From NCBI RefSeq assembly GCF_014646255.1, contig NZ_BMNC01000003.1, positions 558,001-622,000 of the forward strand: DNA of 64,000 bases, given 5' to 3'. The notes under the pieces were generated by a model that saw only the letters and a list, made by a program, of their open reading frames with translations, was not told the origin of the DNA and made no database searches. The DNA comes from Lentzea pudingi (GTDB lineage: Bacteria > Actinomycetota > Actinomycetes > Mycobacteriales > Pseudonocardiaceae). Each line of letters starts with the position of its first letter. Position 1 is the stretch's first letter. Below, piece by piece: positions 1 to 8,211 of this stretch. The translations under genes were made by a program, and so were the position numbers.

Positions 1-1087
1 GCGACACGTGTTCGTCGGCCTCGCTGCGCAGGGAGCGGATGGCGGAGTTGAGCACCGCCAGCAGCGGAACGGCGAGCAGAGCGCCCGCGATGCCCGCGAC
101 GAGCAGGCCTGCCGCGATGGCCAGCACCACCGCCAGCGGGTGCAGCTTCACCGCGCGGCCGAGCAGGAACGGTTGCAGGATGTGGCTTTCCAGCTGGTTC
201 ACGGCGATGACGATGATCAGGACGATCACCGCGGTCAGGGGACCGTTCGCGACGAGCGCGATGACCACGGCCACCGCACCGGCCACAACCGCGCCGAAGA
301 TCGGGACGAACGCGCAGATGAACACCAGAGCCGCCAGCGGAACCGCCAAGGGCACGCGCAGCACGGCCAGTCCGATGCCGATGCCGATCGCGTCCACCAC
401 CGCGACCGCACCGGTGGCGCGGACGTAGCTGACCAGTGCGGCGAGGCTGCGCCGGCCCGCCACGTCGACCCGCCTGCGCGGCCCGCCGGGCACGACGCGG
501 ATGAGGAACTGCCAGATCCTGGGACCGTCGTAGAGGAGGAACGCGAGAGCGAACAGCACCAGAAGCATCTCGGTGAAGATCTCGCCGACGGTCGCCGCGG
601 TGGTGATGGCGCCCGTCGTGATGCCGGACTGGTTGTCCTGCACCGTCTTCATGATCCGGTCGACGAAGTCCCGCAGCTGCGTCTCACTCAGCTGCAGCGG
701 GCCGTTGACCAGCCAGCCGGACACCGCGTCGATGCTGCGGGCCAGCTGCGCGGACAGGTCCGGCAGCCCGTTGACGAACGTCACCACGACGAACGTCAGC
801 ATCCCGCCGAGCAGCAGCAGCCCGCCGACCAGCACCAGCGCGGTCGCGAGACCCCTGGGAACCCGCCGCGCCATCAGGAAATCGACGGCCGGCGCGAGCA
901 AGGCCGCCAGCAGCAGCGCGATCGCGAGCGGCACGACGAGCGCCGCCAGCCTGCTGAAGATGACACCGATGACGTACAGCGCCGCGACCACGACGAGAAA
1001 GCGCCAGCTCAACGCCGCACTGACCCGCAGGACGCCGGGAATCGGGTCCCGCCTGGCCGGCACGTCACCGCGATCGGTGCTCACCAC
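1..1087 (-). CDS. AI-2E family transporter, 3' end outside window
   Basis: Reads leftwards and runs off position 1, so the C-terminus is missing; about 362 codons are present. The product is very hydrophobic, with a helix pair after the first 20 residues, a mid-region hydrophilic loop, and a run of C-terminal helices ending in a charged tail (residues EHVS at the window edge). This pattern and the membrane-helix order match the AI-2E/PerM permease family, whose members export small solutes or act in Na+/H+ exchange; the substrate cannot be read here. Two adjacent GTG codons (1087 and 1084) follow a GGAG ribosome site at about 1096-1099; I took the outer one. The longest reading on the opposite strand is a low-complexity shadow. 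Confidence 0.8.
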   Translation of the reverse strand, partial: MVSTDRGDVPARRDPIPGVLRVSAALSWRFLVVVAALYVIGVIFSRLAALVVPLAIALLLAALLAPAVDFLMARRVPRGLATALVLVGGLLLLGGMLTFVVVTFVNGLPDLSAQLARSIDAVSGWLVNGPLQLSETQLRDFVDRIMKTVQDNQSGITTGAITTAATVGEIFTEMLLVLFALAFLLYDGPRIWQFLIRVVPGGPRRRVDVAGRRSLAALVSYVRATGAVAVVDAIGIGIGLAVLRVPLAVPLAALVFICAFVPIFGAVVAGAVAVVIALVANGPLTAVIVLIIVIAVNQLESHILQPFLLGRAVKLHPLAVVLAIAAGLLVAGIAGALLAVPLLAVLNSAIRSLRSEADEHVS

Positions 1088-1539
1088 GTCCGCACCTCCA
1101 GTGCCGATCTCCGACGCCGGGGTCTGGGATCATCGATGAGTTCGGCAGGCGTTCGCCTGCCTCTGCCGGAGTGCCCTGCCACGGCGGTCGCAAACCAGCT
1201 GGGCGGTTCGGCGTTCGAAGGCCGAGGCTCGTCTTGCAGGAGGTTGCTCGTGGCGGTCTGGCGGGACCGACCCGCAAGCCTCGATCAACGCACTCGCTCG
1301 GGGATGTGGTCCACGCCGCTCGGCGCGGCGCCGAGCTCCTCGGTGAAGGCGCCGAGGCCCTGCCAGTTCAGTCCTTCGACGGCAGCGGCCGTCAGCACGG
1401 GGTCCAGTTCGCGGAAGATCGACTCCTCGGGATCGCTATCTTGACGGCCAGGCCGTTGCCGGAGCGGAACCACGAGGGCGGGAAGTCACCGCCCATCCAC
1501 AATGGACGCCGAGTCGACCGCAGGCGAGAAGATGCGAAG
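1088..1539. other. Intergenic region with a small doubtful ORF and a hairpin
   Basis: About 450 bp between the transporter and the first LAL regulator. A 62-codon minus-strand reading (1473 to 1285, GTG start) has natural-looking composition (for example FRELDPVL and NWQGLG) but no ribosome site and no family I recognise. It may be a small gene or the tail of a decayed one. A 7-bp perfect hairpin with a GTTC loop lies at 1144-1161 (arms GGCAGGC/GCCTGCC), between the LAL stop and the transporter start. It could be a weak terminator, although no T-run follows it on the minus strand. Confidence 0.35.
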
Positions 1540-4395
1540 TCACCCCGCCGAGTGGTCTGCCTGGAAAGCTGCTCGTGAATCAACGTTGAGCTTGCGCATC
1601 GCCCGAGCCACATGGTGTTCGACTGTCCTGGGGGACAGGAACAGCTCATCCGCGATCTGCCGGTTCGTGCGGCCCGCGGCGACGAGATCGACGACCTCCC
1701 GTTCGCGGGGCGACAGTTCCTCGCCGTACCCCTTGCGGCCGCGAGGGCGGGCTGGGCGGAAGCGCCGTGAGCTTCGGCGGCACCGCTCGGCGTCGCGAGC
1801 GCAGCCGAGTTCGGTGTAGATGTCCGACGCGATGGTGAGGTTGGACAACGCGGCTGCGTGGTCGTCGAGGGTGATGGCGACGGATGCGGCTGCTTCGTGG
1901 ATGGTTGCCGCGGTGTGTGGCTGGGGGAGTCCGGCATAGGTGGCGGCGGCTTCCAGGTAGCCGTCCAGCGCTGTCGCGGGATCCTTGGCCACCAACGCTG
2001 TGACGAGCATGGTGGCTGCTGCCGCCAAGGGCGCGTCGGTGCCGCTGACGTTCGAGCTGTACTGCTCGGCCAGGCGAACGGCATCGGTGCTGCGGCCCGC
2101 CCGCTGGAACGCGCGCACCGCGTGCGGTACCAGGTCGGCTGCCCAGACCCAGTTGTCCTTGGCGTTGACGCGGATCAGCGCACGGTCCGCGCCCACCGCG
2201 GCCGCCGCGACGTCGTTGCGGGCCAGTGCCAGCGCCACCCGTGCCGCGGACACCGCGAGTTGCAGGGGCGGGGTCTCGGGTGCTGCTGCCTGGGCGCTGT
2301 CGAGGTACCACCCGGCGGCGTCCCGGTCTCCCCGGGCCAAGGTCGTCGACGCCAGCGCCAGCAAGGCGTCCATCGCGAGGGACGGCATCTCGCCGGCTTG
2401 CTCGACCAGTTGCGCGGCATCGGTTTGCAGCGTGGCCCACGATCCGGTCACGGCGTCGACACGCAGCCTGGTGCCGTTGCGCAGGGTGCACAGGTATGGC
2501 ACGTCGTCGTCGGACATGAGCGTGTCGCTGACCTGGAGCAGTTCGCGTGCCTGCGCGTAGTGGCCGATCCACGCCAACGAGTCGCCGATGTTGTTGAACG
2601 CGCGGGCGAGCTGGCGGCGTACTCGTGGTGAGCGCGATGCGCGGGGAAGCGTGGAGAGCAGCGGCTGCAACGACGGGTCGCCGACACCGGCCAGCAGCGC
2701 CAGGTGGTTGGCCCTCACGATCATCGACAGCTCGTCGTCGCGCGGTGCGGCGGCGGCGAGCCCGGTGGCCTTGTCCAGCCAGCCGAACTGGTGCGAGACG
2801 GGACGCCAGCCGAACGTCGGCAGCGTCAGGGCGGCGGCGCCGCGTGCGGCCAGCGCGGGGCGGTCGGTCAGGTCGAGAACGGCCATCTCGAGTTCGCCCT
2901 GGCCCTCCTCGATGCGGCCCGTCTGGTTCATCAGCAGGCGTCCGAGGTTGATCCGCACCTCGCCCCGCGCGGTGCCGGTGAGCAGACCTCCGCGCAGCAG
3001 CGACTGCAGTCGTTCCACCGTGCTGACCCGCGCGATGCCCGTGACCGCCACCCGGCTCAGCCGCACCGCGAGAGTGCGGGCGGATCGCGCGGGCAGGGTC
3101 TCGTCGGCGAGTGCCGTCTCGAGCACCTGAAGGGCGAGCGCGGTGTCGCCGATCTCGGTCGCGTGGTCGGCTGCGGCGACTGTGCGGCTGACCCAGTTCG
3201 GCAGGTCGCCGGCCTGGCGGTAGTGGTGTGCCAGGCGGACGAGCACCCGGTCGGGATGAGCGGCCAGCAGTTCGGCGGCGCGCGCGTGCAGTTTGCGCCG
3301 TTGCGGGCTGGGGATCGACACGTCCACGGCCTGCCTCGCCAGCGGGTGCCGCAACGCGTAGCGGCCGGTGCCGACCTCGAACAGGACGGCGCCCGCCAGT
3401 GCGTCCGTCACGGCTCGTGCGACCCGGTTGGGAGGCAGCGCCGACACCGTGACCAGGTCGTCCTCGGTCGCAGGGGCGTCGAGCACGGCGGCGGCGTGCA
3501 CGACCGCGGCCACTGCCGGCCCCAGGCGGCGCAGTCGCTCGGCCATCGTGTCGCGCAGCAACACCGGGATGTCGACCAGGTCGAGCGTGCGCGACTGCGG
3601 CCCCGCGCCGATCTCCCGGAACTCGCGGAGCACTTCCTCGACCACGAACGGGATGCCCGCGGTGCGGTGGTGCAGGGCGGCGGCGAAGTCGCTGCCTACG
3701 GCACGGGTGCCCAGGAGCCCGGCCGCGAGCACCCCGACGTCGACCGGTCCGAGCGGACGCAGCCTGAGCAACGCCGTCTGGTCACCGGAGAGCAGTCGGT
3801 GCGCCGGCTCGAGCACCGACCACGCTCCGGCACCGTGCACGTCACGGCGGCAGGTCGCGACCAAGGCCAGGTTCCCGGTCGGCGGCGTCATCAGGAACCG
3901 GAGCAGGTCCTGCGTCCCCTCGTCCGCCCAGTGCAGGTCGTCGATCACCAGCACCAACGGGCCGTAGGCGGCCAGGAGCTCGCGCACGGCGCGGAAGATC
4001 TTGTGCCGCTCGGTCGCGGCGTCACCCCGGGGAGGCTGGGGCGGCAGCAACGGCGCGAGCTCCGGCAGCAACGGTCGCAGCGCGCCCACGATCGGTGAAA
4101 GGGACCCGGCCACGCGTGCCAGCAGAGGCGAGGTGTCGCGCAGCAAGTCCACGAGGGGTCCGTAGGGGAACGGTTCGCGCATCGGCTGGCAGCATCCGAG
4201 CAGGATCGTCCGCCCGACGAGTTCGGGACGGCGCACCAGCTCGCGGACGAGCCGGGTCTTGCCGACCCCGGCCTCGCCCTCGACCAGCGCGAGAGCGGGC
4301 GGGCGCATCGCCACCCGTGCCAGCTCGGCCAGCTCCGCGGCGCGGCCGACGAAGACCGAACGAGGTGGCCGTGCCGCGGACAGGGGGACCGTCAT
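1540..4395 (-). CDS. LAL-type LuxR family regulator with STAND ATPase (LAL1)
   Basis: A 951-aa protein with the MalT/LAL layout: N-terminal NTPase, long helical repeat region, C-terminal DNA-binding domain. Near residue 40 is a Walker A motif (GEAGVGKT), near residue 145 a Walker B (LVIDDLHWAD), and the last 60 residues hold a LuxR HTH (LSPREREVVDLVAAG, then SPRTVEHHVARAMRKL). The reading frame is open further upstream, but that part lies in the divergent promoter region and has non-protein composition. The ATG at 4395, just ahead of the typical VFVGRAAEL opening, is therefore the likely start. It diverges from a secreted subtilisin gene, a plausible target. LALs are usually ATP-dependent transcriptional activators; the inducer is unknown. 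Confidence 0.88.
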   Translation of the reverse strand: MTVPLSAARPPRSVFVGRAAELAELARVAMRPPALALVEGEAGVGKTRLVRELVRRPELVGRTILLGCCQPMREPFPYGPLVDLLRDTSPLLARVAGSLSPIVGALRPLLPELAPLLPPQPPRGDAATERHKIFRAVRELLAAYGPLVLVIDDLHWADEGTQDLLRFLMTPPTGNLALVATCRRDVHGAGAWSVLEPAHRLLSGDQTALLRLRPLGPVDVGVLAAGLLGTRAVGSDFAAALHHRTAGIPFVVEEVLREFREIGAGPQSRTLDLVDIPVLLRDTMAERLRRLGPAVAAVVHAAAVLDAPATEDDLVTVSALPPNRVARAVTDALAGAVLFEVGTGRYALRHPLARQAVDVSIPSPQRRKLHARAAELLAAHPDRVLVRLAHHYRQAGDLPNWVSRTVAAADHATEIGDTALALQVLETALADETLPARSARTLAVRLSRVAVTGIARVSTVERLQSLLRGGLLTGTARGEVRINLGRLLMNQTGRIEEGQGELEMAVLDLTDRPALAARGAAALTLPTFGWRPVSHQFGWLDKATGLAAAAPRDDELSMIVRANHLALLAGVGDPSLQPLLSTLPRASRSPRVRRQLARAFNNIGDSLAWIGHYAQARELLQVSDTLMSDDDVPYLCTLRNGTRLRVDAVTGSWATLQTDAAQLVEQAGEMPSLAMDALLALASTTLARGDRDAAGWYLDSAQAAAPETPPLQLAVSAARVALALARNDVAAAAVGADRALIRVNAKDNWVWAADLVPHAVRAFQRAGRSTDAVRLAEQYSSNVSGTDAPLAAAATMLVTALVAKDPATALDGYLEAAATYAGLPQPHTAATIHEAAASVAITLDDHAAALSNLTIASDIYTELGCARDAERCRRSSRRFRPARPRGRKGYGEELSPREREVVDLVAAGRTNRQIADELFLSPRTVEHHVARAMRKLNVDSRAAFQADHSAG

Positions 4396-4549
4396 GCACA
4401 GCGATGGTACTGGCCGGTAACCCTTGCGCCAGATGTCGCAATGATTGGGTATCCCCGATGAATTCCGGCTCCGATGTGCCGGGGTCCGCGGTGGCCCCAG
4501 GGTGGGCACGAGCGGCGGCACCCTGCCCATGCCGCTCGGACGAGGAGCC
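4396..4549. promoter_or_regulatory. Divergent control region LAL1 / subtilisin
   Basis: A 154-bp gap between the LAL1 start and the subtilisin start. It contains ATTGGGTA at 4444-4451 followed by TCCCCGAT, so ATTGGG and CCCGAT form an imperfect inverted repeat. The same ATTGGGTA octamer recurs in the other LAL/subtilisin gap at 9891-9898. It is a candidate operator for a LAL protein or another shared regulator; this is inferred from position and recurrence only. Confidence 0.45.
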
Positions 4550-6115
4550 ATGCAGATGAAACAGCACACGAAGTGCACCCTGCTCGCGGCGGTGGTCGTC
4601 GCGCTGGGGACCGTCGTGCCGCAGGCGGTGGCGGCACCTCAGGAGAAGGCGGTCGTGCCGGCCGCCGAACCCTGGGCGGCGGGCTGGTACAGCGTCCGCC
4701 TGCACGACGCGGCGGGCGCGAGCGCCGCCTCGGTCGGGTCCGCGGCGCGGTCCCTGGCGGAGCAGTACGGCGGCACGATCCGTTCCACGTGGTCGAAGTC
4801 CATCCAGGGCTTCTCGGTGAAGGGCTTGTCCGAGCAGGCGGCGAGGCGCCTGGCCGCGAACCCGGCGGTGAAGTCGGTGCACCAGACCGGCACCGCCCGT
4901 GGCTCCGAGGTCCAGAGCAACGCGCAGTGGAACCTCGACCGGGTGGACCAGGCGAACCTGCCGCTGGACACCAAGTACGAGTACAACGCCACCGGTGAGG
5001 GCGTGACCGTCTACAACGTCGACAGCGGCACCCGCGTCTCGCACTCGGAGTTCGAGGGCAGGGCGTCGAACGGCTACGACTTCTTCGACAACGACCCGAT
5101 TCCCCAGGACTGCCACGGCCACGGCACGCACACCGCGAGCACGTCGGTCGGCAAGACCTACGGCGTGGCGAAGAAGGCGAAGCTGGTCGCGCTGCGCGTG
5201 TTCGACTGCGGCAACGCGGGCCCGGACGACCTGCTGATCGACGCGGTCGAGTGGATCGACGCCAACGGCCGCAAGCCCGCCGTGGTCAACATGAGCCTCG
5301 GCCAGTACGTGGCGGGCATCGGGGACGAGCAGATCAGGGCCTCCATCCAGAAGGGGTTCGTCTACGTCTTCGCTGCCGGCAACAACAACGGCGCGGATGC
5401 CTGCGGCTACAGCCCGGCCCGTGTCACGGAGGGCCTCACCGTGGCCTCCACCGAGCGCAACGACTCCCGTTCGGGCTTCTCGAACACCGGAAGCTGCGTC
5501 GACCTGTTCGCACCCGGCGGCAACAACACCGGTGCGAGTTACGGCAGCGACACCGCGACCCGGTCCGACCAGGGCACGTCCTTCTCGGCGCCGCTGGTCA
5601 GCGGGGCCGCCGCGCTGTACCTGCAGGGCCACCCGAACGCGACGCAGGCCGAGGTGAACAAGGCGATCGTCGACTCGGCCACGCCGGGCAAAGTCACGAA
5701 CGCGGGCACCGGTTCGCCGAACAAGCTGCTGTACACCAAGGGACTGACCGGGGGCCCTGGCCCGGAGTGCGCCAAGAAGTCCAACGAGACCGACGTCGCC
5801 GTTCCGGACGCCGGTGGTGCGGTCAGCAGCACGATCGCCGTCTCGGGCTGTGAGGGCAACGGCTCGTCGTTCGCTCAGGTCGAGGTGGCGATCTCGCACG
5901 CCTACCGCGGTGACCTGGTGGTGTCGCTGGTGGCGCCGGACGGCACCTCGTACCGGCTCAAGGAGTCGAGCGCGTCCGACCACGCCGACGACGTGCGCCA
6001 GACGTTCACCGCCAACCTCTCGTCCGAGGTGCGGAACGGCGACTGGAAGCTGAGCGTGCAGGACGTCTACCGCTACGACGCCGGGACGCTGGAGGGTTGG
6101 AGCCTCAGTCTCTGA
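4550..6115 (+). CDS. Secreted subtilisin-like serine protease (S8) with C-terminal P-domain
   Basis: A 521-aa extracellular protease precursor. The order is signal peptide (residues 1-29, ending AVAA), I9-type inhibitor propeptide (about 45-118), S8 catalytic domain, then a proprotein-convertase P-domain (about 420-521). The triad reads D158 (VDSG), H191 (GHGTH) and S344 (GTSFSAP), with oxyanion N278 (AAGN), so the enzyme should be active after propeptide cleavage. The start is the ATG after GAGGAGCC; an ATG two codons downstream is possible. An upstream in-frame ATG lies in the control region and lacks a ribosome site. It is paralogous to the S8 protein at 8212-9771 and divergent from LAL1. 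A 16-bp hairpin terminator follows. Confidence 0.93.
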   Translation: MQMKQHTKCTLLAAVVVALGTVVPQAVAAPQEKAVVPAAEPWAAGWYSVRLHDAAGASAASVGSAARSLAEQYGGTIRSTWSKSIQGFSVKGLSEQAARRLAANPAVKSVHQTGTARGSEVQSNAQWNLDRVDQANLPLDTKYEYNATGEGVTVYNVDSGTRVSHSEFEGRASNGYDFFDNDPIPQDCHGHGTHTASTSVGKTYGVAKKAKLVALRVFDCGNAGPDDLLIDAVEWIDANGRKPAVVNMSLGQYVAGIGDEQIRASIQKGFVYVFAAGNNNGADACGYSPARVTEGLTVASTERNDSRSGFSNTGSCVDLFAPGGNNTGASYGSDTATRSDQGTSFSAPLVSGAAALYLQGHPNATQAEVNKAIVDSATPGKVTNAGTGSPNKLLYTKGLTGGPGPECAKKSNETDVAVPDAGGAVSSTIAVSGCEGNGSSFAQVEVAISHAYRGDLVVSLVAPDGTSYRLKESSASDHADDVRQTFTANLSSEVRNGDWKLSVQDVYRYDAGTLEGWSLSL

Positions 6116-6127
6116 TCTCGCAAAACG

Positions 6128-6164
6128 CTTGGGCCGCCTGGTGACTTGCACCAGGCGGCCCAAG
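6128..6164. terminator. Bidirectional hairpin terminator
   Basis: A perfect 16-bp stem (left arm 6128-6143, right arm 6149-6164) with the 5-nt loop ACTTG. The core is TTGGGCCGCCTGGTG and its complement. It sits between the stop of the rightward subtilisin gene (6115) and the stop of the leftward 59-aa gene (6176), as expected for a shared terminator of convergent genes. Confidence 0.85.
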
Positions 6165-6175
6165 ATTGCGGCCGA

Positions 6176-6355
6176 TCAGTTCGATGCGGCCTTGGAGTTG
6201 CGCGAGACCGAGGACCACGCCTTGTCGTCGCCGAGCAGGAAGTCCTTGCCGAAGAAGACGCTCCCGGCCTTGCCGTCCTCTGCCACGATGAAGTTCGCGC
6301 CCGCCAGCATCGCGGTGATCGCCAGCACGACCGGGATGGTGCACTTCCTGATCAC
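6176..6355 (-). CDS. Small secreted or membrane-anchored protein, 59 aa
   Basis: Starts with GTG at 6355, five bases after GGAG in the leader. Residues 1-9 are short and basic (IRK), followed by a hydrophobic stretch (about 6-24) ending near FIVAEDG, which looks like a signal peptide or a single anchor. The remaining 35 residues are polar (FFGKDFLLGDD, then SSVSRNSKAASN). No family recognised. Its place between three secreted proteases suggests an extracellular accessory peptide such as an inhibitor or substrate, but nothing in the sequence proves that. It is bracketed by two perfect hairpins (6128-6164 and 6378-6407), so it may depend on read-through from the trypsin gene upstream. Confidence 0.6.
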   Translation of the reverse strand: MIRKCTIPVVLAITAMLAGANFIVAEDGKAGSVFFGKDFLLGDDKAWSSVSRNSKAASN

Positions 6356-6377
6356 GTTCTCTCCAGGGGGAAATCGA

Positions 6378-6407
6378 GAGGAGCCGGGCACGGGTGCCCG
6401 GCTCCTC
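6378..6407 (-). terminator. Perfect 14-bp hairpin downstream of the trypsin-like gene
   Basis: GAGGAGCCGGGCAC (6378-6391) and its exact complement (6394-6407), separated by only two bases. It lies 20 bp after the stop of the trypsin-like gene and 22 bp before the GTG of the 59-aa gene. On the minus strand only a short weak T-run follows. It could terminate most transcripts or act as a processing/attenuation hairpin that sets expression of the small downstream gene. Confidence 0.7.
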
Positions 6408-6426
6408 GACGTGCGTGCGGGACGGG

Positions 6427-8187
6427 TCAGCTGACGGTGAGGACGAAGTCCGCGCTGCCGGACTTGCCGCCGCCACTGGCGGTGATCTTGATCCGGTAGG
6501 TGCCCGGAGGCGTCGAGAACGACGTCGTGACGTGGGCCATCGCCTTCCCGCCGGGGTTGACCGTCGACGGCAGGAACGTAACGCCGACACCGGCCGGCTG
6601 CCCGGAGGCGCTCAACGTGACGGCGCCCGTCGCTCCCGTGACCGAGATCGACGGGAAGGTCGCGCCGCCCTTCGAGACGCTCGCGGACGACGGCGACAGA
6701 GCGACCGTCAGCCCGCCGGGCTGAGGTCCGCCGTCGCCGACGGTCAGCGTGAGGGTGGTGTCCCTGCTGACCGAGCCGGACGTGCCCGTGACCTTCACCG
6801 AGTAGTTGCCCACCGGCGTGCTCGACGACGTGGTGATCGTCAGCTTCGCCGCGCCACCGGACGTGATCGACGCCGGCTGGAACACCGCCTGCGCGCCGGA
6901 CGGCAGACCGCTGGCGCTCAGCGAGACGTCAGCGGGAGAACCGACCACCTGGCTGGTGACGGTGGTCGACACGTGCGCGCCGGGGCTGACCTTGACCGAG
7001 GCCGGCGAGAGGCCGAGAGCGAAGTCGGCACCGGGGTTGCCGGCACCGATCGTCAGCGTCAGAGTGGCCTGTTTGGACACTCCGGACGCGGCCCGCCCGG
7101 TCACGGTGATCTGGTGCGTGCCGTCCGGAGTGCCGGAGGCCACGGCCAACGACAACTTCGAGCCCTCACCGGATTTCACCGAGGACGGCTGGAACGACGC
7201 CTGCACACCGGAAGGAAGCCCGGAGGCCGACAGGGCGACGTCCTCGACGGCGGATCCCGCGATGGTCTTCACCGCGACCGATCCCGCGCCACCCGCCGTG
7301 ACGCGCACCGACGACGGGTCGACGCCGACGCCGAACTCGGCGGGCTGGGTGTCCCCGACCTGCTGCCTGACCCAGTCGCCCATGTCGTTGTCGAGCCGGG
7401 AGAAGACGCCGTACCAGCGGAAGTCCGACCGGCTCCACGAGGCGAGCCCGACGATCTTGTCCTTGACCACGAACGGGCCGCCGCTGTCACCCTGCAGGAT
7501 CGTGGTGCGGCCGTCGGGATAGCCGGCGCAGATCATCGTGGCGAGCTTGTACCCCGCGGCCACGCCCTGGCACTGGGTGACGCCGTCGACGATCGGGAAG
7601 TCCTGCTTGTCGAGCGACACGTCGGCCGGACTGTCGTTGTGGGTCTTCTTGCCGTAGCCGTAGCTGCGGCCGGTGTCCCCGACCTTCCAGATGCCCGCGT
7701 CGGCGGAGGTGGCGTACTTCGCCCACTTCTCCGGCGCGAGCGGGATGTCCTCGTTCGTGGTGATCACCGCGACGTCGTAGCCCTGGTCCCAGTTGATGAA
7801 CTTCGGGTGCTTGACGTACGACTTGGTGGTCAGCGTCGTACCCGTGCCCACCACGAGGTCGTCCAGGCCGTACAGCGACGTCTTGGTGCCCGCCAGGTCG
7901 TGGCAGTGCGCCGCAGTGAGGATGTGCCGGCGGCCGATGACCGCGCCCGTGCAGGACTGGCCCTTGGGCCTGCTGCCCTCGGAACGGAGGTTGGCGACGA
8001 CCGCCGGGAATTCCGCCACGGTGGCGTTCTGGCCCTGGTAGATCTGCCCGGACGCGCCGTCGAACGTGGAGACCGAGCTGTCGCCGTAGGAGTTGCCGTT
8101 GTCGTGCGGGGCGGCGCTGGCGGTCGTGACCGCCGTGCCGAGTGCGAGTGTGGCCGCGATCAACGCGATCCGCTTGTGTCTCAACAT
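6427..8187 (-). CDS. Secreted trypsin-like serine protease (S1) with three Ig-like repeats
   Basis: A 586-aa secreted protein. A signal peptide (1-26, ending ASAA) precedes a chymotrypsin-fold domain with triad H94 (LTAAHC), D138 (GYDVAV) and S235 (GDSGGP). After about residue 285 come three tandem beta-sandwich repeats of about 95 residues. Each carries a VTLSASGLPSG-like core (ASG plus P[AS]G) and ends in LTLT or VLTV, probably substrate- or surface-binding modules. The ATG at 8187 is chosen because AAGGA lies six bases ahead; an in-frame GTG five codons upstream has no ribosome site. It follows the S8 gene by 24 bp and is probably co-transcribed with it. Confidence 0.92.
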   Translation of the reverse strand: MLRHKRIALIAATLALGTAVTTASAAPHDNGNSYGDSSVSTFDGASGQIYQGQNATVAEFPAVVANLRSEGSRPKGQSCTGAVIGRRHILTAAHCHDLAGTKTSLYGLDDLVVGTGTTLTTKSYVKHPKFINWDQGYDVAVITTNEDIPLAPEKWAKYATSADAGIWKVGDTGRSYGYGKKTHNDSPADVSLDKQDFPIVDGVTQCQGVAAGYKLATMICAGYPDGRTTILQGDSGGPFVVKDKIVGLASWSRSDFRWYGVFSRLDNDMGDWVRQQVGDTQPAEFGVGVDPSSVRVTAGGAGSVAVKTIAGSAVEDVALSASGLPSGVQASFQPSSVKSGEGSKLSLAVASGTPDGTHQITVTGRAASGVSKQATLTLTIGAGNPGADFALGLSPASVKVSPGAHVSTTVTSQVVGSPADVSLSASGLPSGAQAVFQPASITSGGAAKLTITTSSSTPVGNYSVKVTGTSGSVSRDTTLTLTVGDGGPQPGGLTVALSPSSASVSKGGATFPSISVTGATGAVTLSASGQPAGVGVTFLPSTVNPGGKAMAHVTTSFSTPPGTYRIKITASGGGKSGSADFVLTVS

Positions 8188-8211
8188 CTGCTGTCCTTCC
8201 ACAGTGGATCG

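Noticed and set aside
8..1444. Long rightward reading frame opposite the AI-2E transporter
   Set aside because: Low-complexity Asp/Arg/Gln/His composition typical of the antisense of a GC-rich gene; the minus-strand frame gives ordered membrane helices and a ribosome site.
4395..4578. N-terminal extension of LAL1 beyond the ATG at 4395
   Set aside because: Cys/Arg/Pro-rich sequence lying in the divergent promoter region; family members start at the VFVGRAAEL block.
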